Source: Trileptium ribeirensis | Taxonomy: Eukaryota; Nematoda; Enoplea; Enoplida; Thoracostomopsidae | Length of the DNA stretch: 64,000 nucleotides | Direction of reading: 5' to 3' | Assembly: GCA_030248225.1 (NCBI GenBank) | Contig: JASANE010011659.1 | Coordinates: 62,001 to 126,000 of the forward strand | In this document: positions 58,611 through 64,000 of the stretch, one piece after another | Layout of the letters: every line of letters starts with the position of its first letter | Numbering within the stretch: the stretch's first letter is position 1 | The notes under the pieces: model-generated | Database searches by the model: none | The model's input: the letters and a program-made list of their open reading frames with translations, nothing else | Told to the model about the DNA's origin: nothing | Program-made: the position numbers and the translations under genes

Positions 58611-59073
58611 GCGGCTTCCGATATGTCCCCGCTGTTTGGGACTTTTTACCCCCTAGTCGCGACCAACCCTATAACAGTCAGCCACAACTGTTAATCAAAT
58701 GCTCTATCGACACACCCTTAGCTACTGAATTTTTTCATACAGTGTCGTATACATCTTAGCTACCAATTGCGCGAATTAATAGAACGGACACCGTCTGTAG
58801 CTAATGCGGTTTATTAGTCAACTGTCCTGTGTAGTTTTTCCTAAATTCTCAATATTTGAAGCTAGCCCATATGAACATTGCTCAAATAATTCCGAATACT
58901 GTCAACGAAACTGCCAGAAGACACGGGTGCCTGACACTGTCGGCAAGTGGTAATACCCGTAACTAGCTTCCGTTGAAAAAATTTATTAAAAACTTCACTC
59001 TGTTGTCAACAGTGTGTCTGTCACTGTGAGGTTCATTGGTTCCAAACCTTGGGGACATTATACGGAATGCCGC
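58611..59073. mobile_element. MITE family B, copy 3 (left palindrome arm)
   Basis: 463 bp at the mirror position of the copy at 59582. It has the same family but is about 42 bp shorter through many scattered 1-4-base losses (the left terminal repeat is reduced to GCGGCTTCCGATATGTCCCC). Confidence 0.88.
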
Positions 59074-59079
59074 ATAACG

Positions 59080-59251
59080 CCTCCATCTGGCATTGCATTT
59101 TAGCAAGCTGTGCTTCTGCCATCAATTCGCGGTCCTTTGCTTCTTTGACCAAATCCATACATCCTGCAGTTGTTAGCTTGAACCGGTACACGTCCAAGGT
59201 TTCATCTACACGCTCGTGCGTTACCGGGTCTGCATAAGGTTCGTTCAGCAT
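59080..59251 (-). pseudogene. Coiled-coil-like coding remnant, left arm
   Basis: The minus frame reads MLNEPYADPVTHERVDETLD, then VYRFKLTTAGCMDLVKEAKD and EAQLAKMQCQMEAL. It is helix-rich with heptad-like spacing and truncated by MITE B. The right arm holds the same text (59388-59590, +) with frame changes. The composition looks coding, but the protein family is unknown. It could be the 3' end of an element-encoded gene. Confidence 0.45.
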
Positions 59252-59283
59252 TTCACGCAGAAAGTCACAATCAAATTGAAATC

Positions 59284-59358
59284 AGCATGAAAAGGGCAGA
59301 ATGTCGGCTCAATGTCTAAGTATTACCAACATGGATCCGGAAGTTGGTCTCATTTTGT
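59284..59358. other. Palindrome loop (unpaired spacer)
   Basis: About 75 bp without a mirror partner, including GGATCCGGAAG. No motif recognised. Confidence 0.7.
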
Positions 59359-59387
59359 ATTTCAATTTATTACGTCTTATTGCGTGA

Positions 59388-59590
59388 AATGCTGAACGAA
59401 CACACTTGTATGCAGACCCGGTAACGCACGAGCGTGTAGATGAAACCTTGGACAGTGTACCGGTTCAAGCTAACAACTGCGTGGATGTATGAATTTGGTC
59501 GAAACAAAGCGGCAAAAGACGCGCGCATTGATCGGCAAGAAGCACAGCTTGCTAAAATGCAATGCCAGATGGAGGCGTTATGCGGCGTTC
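59388..59590 (+). pseudogene. Coiled-coil-like coding remnant, right arm
   Basis: Mirror copy of the left-arm remnant: YRFKLTTA, then NKAAKDARIDRQEAQLAKMQ and CQMEALCG. It is longer in the middle than the left copy, which has lost bases there. An early frame change separates the start (REMLNE) from the rest. Confidence 0.45.
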
Positions 59591-60086
59591 ACGTTATAAT
59601 GTCCCCAACGTTTGGAACCTATGTACCCCTCACAGTGACAGACACACTGTTGACAACAGAGTCTCAGACACCCCCCGTTTTTAATAAATTTTTTCAACGG
59701 TAGCTAGTTACGCGTATTACCACTTGCCGACAGTGTCAGGCACACCGTGTCTTCTGGCAGTTTTATTGACAGTGTTCGGAATTATTTGAGCAATGTTCAT
59801 ATGGGCTAGATACAAATATTGAGAATTTAGGAAAAACTCCACAGGACAGTTGACTAATAAACCACATTAGCTACAGACGGTGTCCGTTATAGTTAATTCG
59901 CGCCAAATTGGTAGCTAAGGGTGTGTGCGACACTGTCTAGAAAAAATTCAGTAGCTAAGGGTGTGTCGTACACCCTCGGCATTTGATTAACAGTATGGGT
60001 GTCACCCTGACTGTCTATACGGTAGGGTCGCGACTACAGGGGGTAAAAAGTTCCAAACAGCGGGGACATTATAACGTGAACGCCGC
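59582..60086. mobile_element. MITE family B, copy 4 (right palindrome arm)
   Basis: 505 bp with intact GCGGCGTTCACGTTATAATG ends, very close to the inverse of the 8802 copy. No target duplication is visible at its edges. Confidence 0.92.
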
Positions 60087-60774
60087 AAAGGTTGAAAGTA
60101 TTTGTTACTCCCGGTACATCTAAACCTTTCACGTAAAGACAAGTCTTGATAAGCAGTGGAAGAAGCATAAGAAGAAACATTATCGCCATAGGTTATAAAT
60201 CCAGCCAGCTGCTTATAAACCGACCCCCCAAAAAAATAAAACCGGAGGAGGTCCGAGCTACCACCCCCCAGCAACTGGGGGGGCAGGCCGAAAACGCCTG
60301 TATCATCAAACACGGGTTTGTATGTGAGTGCAGGGAAGTATCATGCTCTTCCCTAATGCACTCTTGGTTTAACGAAGTAACACTTAGTACTTTTTAATTT
60401 AATAATCTAAACTTCTTTAAAATTCAAATTTCTAATACTAAAATTTTTCTTAACTTTAAAATTTTATTTTCTAACTAAATTTACAAAAATGATTAAAATT
60501 AAAATTTTTACTCAACACTTAATTCTTTTTTAATTCGCCTTTAAGATTTCCTTTTTCGCTTAAATTCTACCCAAATTATCTTCTCCATTTCTTCCTTCAA
60601 ATTTAGAAGATTTTAAAATTTTAATTTTTCCATTTTCTTTATGTTATTCTTCTCAAAGCTTTTTAACCTAGTCTTAGTAATATTAGTACTCTAACAAATT
60701 AATAGTAATTAATATTTAGTAATAACAACCAGCAAATAAATATTGTATATTTCGTTTTTGTTCACATTTTGTGT

Positions 60775-60990
60775 TGAAATATATAGTGATATTATTAAAA
60801 ATTTTGTCAGATATTGTGTTGAAATGTATAGTGATATTAAAATTTTGTCAGATATTATGTTGAAATGTATAGTGATATTATTAAAATTTTGTCAGATATT
60901 GTGTTGAAATGTATAGTGATATTATTAAAATTTTGTCAGATATTGTGTTGAAATGTATAGTGACATTATTAAAATTTTGTCAGATATGTT
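60775..60990 (-). repeat. 44-bp minisatellite, right arm
   Basis: Inverse of the left array (ATTGTGTTGAAATGTATAGT units), about five copies. Confidence 0.93.
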
Positions 60991-63289
60991 TGCTTTGGCT
61001 TTTTTAGCGAATACTTACGCGCATATTAATCATAGGTTAATTCTACGGTGGGACGTTAGTTTGCGTTTTCGGTTTTCTAGTTGCTCTGCAATGAATTCAT
61101 TAGTATATCGCATGACAATGGAATTTTTGAGTTTTCTGGATGTTGCGTTAAAAATGGTAGTAGTTGAAATCAAGAAAGGCGTGGTCGCTCTTTTGAACTT
61201 TTTCGTTTTTTAAATGCCTTAAATAATATTCTCAGTTTTTTAGCCTCAGAAATTGACATGAAGCGGAATAATATATATAGCACTATATGTTTTATTATTA
61301 GTTTTGTTGTTGGGTCGCTAATGTTATAGCTAGGTGCCGGGTGGCCCACATACAATTAAACGTGTGGCAAATGTATATGTTATGGATAAGCGTGAATTAT
61401 TTTTTTGTTTTTTAGTGTCAGTAGATAGCCTAGTAAGGAGAGTTAGCTGTTGTACTGATTTTAAAGGTTTTTTTTCCCCGGAACATTGTCTTTTTGACTG
61501 ATATTGTGTGCGGATTTCTATCGATATAGATATAATTCCACTACTTATGGTCTACGAAATCTAAAAAACTTCATTCTAAATTTCGCGTTTAATTATAAAA
61601 ATATACAATTTGCAGCTGAGTATTACGTCGAAATCCACATATTTACGACAGTTTCGCATAGTTATGAGTTGCTAGTATCTATGTTGCTTGCATTTGTACG
61701 CTACATCTCTGTTTTAGAATGAAAGATATATATGAAGTTTTGCAGATTTTCGTTTTCCGTATGTTTTAGCAGTACTACTGACCTGTGGCACCAAAATGCC
61801 TAGTTCTGAGGGCCTGGGAGCGGGTCGATCCTCTGAGGCTCGGACTTTTGGGCTTACAAGAGCATAGCTGGTCATGGGGAGAAGGGTTCCACGCCGTGGA
61901 GCCTATAGGTTTGTGCCTGTGGCGCCGCCAGGGGATCGGAAATTGACGCCGAGGGGGTAGATGCCTTTGGAGGTAATCCCCTACCCTCTATAAGCAGAGC
62001 ATGTATGTTAACACCGTTACTTGCTAGTGTATTTGTATAAAATACTTTTATAACCTATGTAGCAATGTTTACCTTACGGGATTATTCGAACTTATAAGTA
62101 TTAATTTTTGGGCGTTCGTAGCGATTATTAATTAATATTACAGTTATTACCCATCACTGGTGTATACAGATATCGCAAGCGACTGTATTGTTATTTCTAT
62201 CTTTCTATTGATTCTATTCTAGCCACTAATATGAGTGTTGTGGAAAAAATAATTTTGAAGTTCTGAAAATTAAGTAAGGATTTCAGGAATAAATGGTAAT
62301 TATTTTTGTAGGTACTACCATGGCTCGCGTATAAACAATATAGCAAAAGTACTATCTATGTATTTAATAGCAACGTTAATTTTAGTTGCAATTTTTCCTT
62401 TCTGTAGGTTATGCAAATATATACAGCCATATCATGACTAATCATTGCGAATAAAAATATTTTTAACTCAAGGCATAACAATAGTAATACTACTGAAACG
62501 TTTATATATGCAAATTACACTAAAGTCTACGGTAATATGGGTCCACGTAAGGTTGAGCAGCCCACTGTGTTGGTTTAGAACCAGATTGGTATGACGTGAC
62601 TGGATGCAGTGCCGCAGGTAGACTAATACTTAAACCTATTTAGCTGAATGGTGATCTCAGTTGTTACCCAGCTGTGTTGGTTTTAAACCAGATTGGTATG
62701 ACATGACTGGATGCTCCGCAGTAGACTAATACTTAACATATTTTAGCTGAATGATCGATCTCAGTGTAGTTAACTTACGTACCAGTATACTATTAGTTCT
62801 GGGACCTAAAAGATTTTGCGTTAATCCCAAAAGACATTTGATCAGATTTGGTAAGGACTTACTGCCTTCATATAATTGCTTGGGTATTGGATTTCTTTCT
62901 GTGGATCGTACACGATATACATAATATTTAAATAATGAATAAAACGGAGCAAAATTATACACTTTAACAGACCATGTAAGCGATTGTTTTGAAAGTCTAA
63001 TATATGTTATATGAAAGCATAAATTACAATATGCTCACAAAAGTAAAAGTTTGATAAACGTAGGGTATCACTGCAGTTAGATAATTATCAATTTTTACCA
63101 TTTGTTTTTGAGCATGCCAGCTAGTGGTTAAGAATGAGCGAATAATGTCAATGTCAAGTTGAGCAGTATTTTAGCCTTATACTCCTAAGGTACATGTCCA
63201 GAGTATTGTGTGGCATTTTTACGTAATGCATAAAATAAAATATTTTCATTTACAATGTAAAACATTAGGGTATCATTTAAATAAAATGT

Positions 63290-63680
63290 AACAAGAGCAT
63301 TAGCTAAATAAGAGGGTAGCGGGCATTAGTTTAATAAGTGGTAACAATGGCGTCAGCTATGTAACGCAACGAAGGGCTACTAAACCAAGGATAACAAGGC
63401 CAACAGCTAATCAAGTGGTAACTAGGGCGTCAGCTAAATCACGTGGTAACAATGACGTTAGCTAGTCAGTGGCAACGAAGGCGTCAGCTAAATTAAGTGG
63501 TAACAAGAGCATCAGCTAAAATCAAGTGGTGACAAGGGCGTCAGCTAAATCAAGTTGTAACAATGGCGTCACCTATGTCAAATGTTAACAAATGCATCAG
63601 CTAAATCAAGTGGTAACAAGAGCGTCAGCTAAATTAAGTGGTAACAAGAGCATCAGCTAAATCAACTGCAACAATGGCAT
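63290..63680 (-). repeat. 27-bp minisatellite, right arm
   Basis: About 14 units of GGCGTCAGCTAAATCAAGTG then GTAACAA, the inverse of the array at 54885-55285. Confidence 0.93.
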
Positions 63681-64000
63681 TGACATAACAATTGAAAGCA
63701 ATAATCAACTATAAAGAACATTACGAAGATTTTCCGGTGTTAACACAGTCCGCAACCAACTGAAACCCATGTAGAATCGTGTTATTTATGCCACGTTTGG
63801 TACTCAAAATTTTCAAAAAATTTGTTCTCCATGAATGTTTAATATACCCTTGGAACTGCACTGATGAGCTGAGTCGCATACTGTGAAAACTATCCGAATC
63901 CTGTCATAGGAAAGCGGCTCAAGGTAAGCTTAGTTTATGGTTTTTAACATAAGCAGGTTTAACTGTTTAACCCATAAACAAACTGCTTATTTATATAATT

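Larger units (their letters stand above)
54539..64000. mobile_element. Giant inverted repeat (two arms of about 4.7 kb)
   Basis: Position 54539 (AATTATATAAATAAGCAGTT) pairs with 64000, and pairing continues inward to about 59283 and 59359, leaving about 75 bp unpaired. Both arms contain, in mirrored order, a 27-bp minisatellite, a duplicated 110-bp block, a GC-rich block, a 44-bp minisatellite, a C/G-run motif, MITE B and a short coding-like remnant at the centre. Differences are mostly small indels. The right arm is cut by the window end, so the total size is unknown. It could be a large foldback-type transposon, a genomic palindrome or a fold-back assembly artefact. Confidence 0.9.

Noticed and set aside
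1..64000. tRNA genes
   Set aside because: Scanning for a GGTTCGANTCC T-arm with a matching acceptor stem found only repeat-derived look-alikes such as GGGTTCGATACTCC in the MULE ends.

Overview
The window looks like a piece of an AT-rich animal nuclear genome, probably an invertebrate. There are no bacterial-style operons. The few believable genes are split by GT-AG introns of 0.6 to 5.2 kb, and most of the DNA is transposon debris, miniature inverted-repeat elements (MITEs) and minisatellites. I could not name the species or phylum. The splice models were made by eye from frames, splice signals and phase matching, without transcripts or database searches.

Host genes. Two multi-exon genes lie head to tail on the + strand. 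Gene A (14500-23570, four exons, 484 residues) has a signal peptide, an N-glycosylated ectodomain with a possible divergent CUB-like fold, and a hydrophobic C-terminus that could be a GPI signal or membrane anchor. Gene B (30526-39475, three exons, 508 residues) looks like a single-pass receptor: a von Willebrand A-like domain with a degenerate metal site, a cysteine-rich segment, one membrane helix and a basic cytoplasmic tail. Weak traces of other genes are a possible last exon at 536-664 and a leucine-rich signal-peptide ORF at 42345.

Mobile elements. Left to right: a 232-bp tandem repeat (911-2085); a non-LTR reverse transcriptase fragment (4384-5060); a decayed Ty3/gypsy pol on the minus strand (5757-8740) with a MITE at 8802-9308 on its upstream side; further MITEs, including copies inside introns of genes A and B; a MULE DNA transposon with a FLYWCH-MULE transposase and an 8-bp target duplication (39562-41745), starting 86 bp after gene B stops; a foldback-like element with minisatellite arrays in both arms (about 45893-48762); a second non-LTR element broken by a MITE and a 32-bp minisatellite (50600-54020); and from 54539 to the right edge a giant inverted repeat, two arms of about 4.7 kb around a loop of about 75 bp.

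Main theme. Several unrelated elements combine inverted repeats with internal tandem arrays: the MULE, the 46-48 kb element and the giant palindrome. The palindrome is the most striking structure, but the arms differ largely by small, locally one-sided deletions. An uncorrected fold-back long-read artefact must therefore be excluded before it is called a new foldback transposon.
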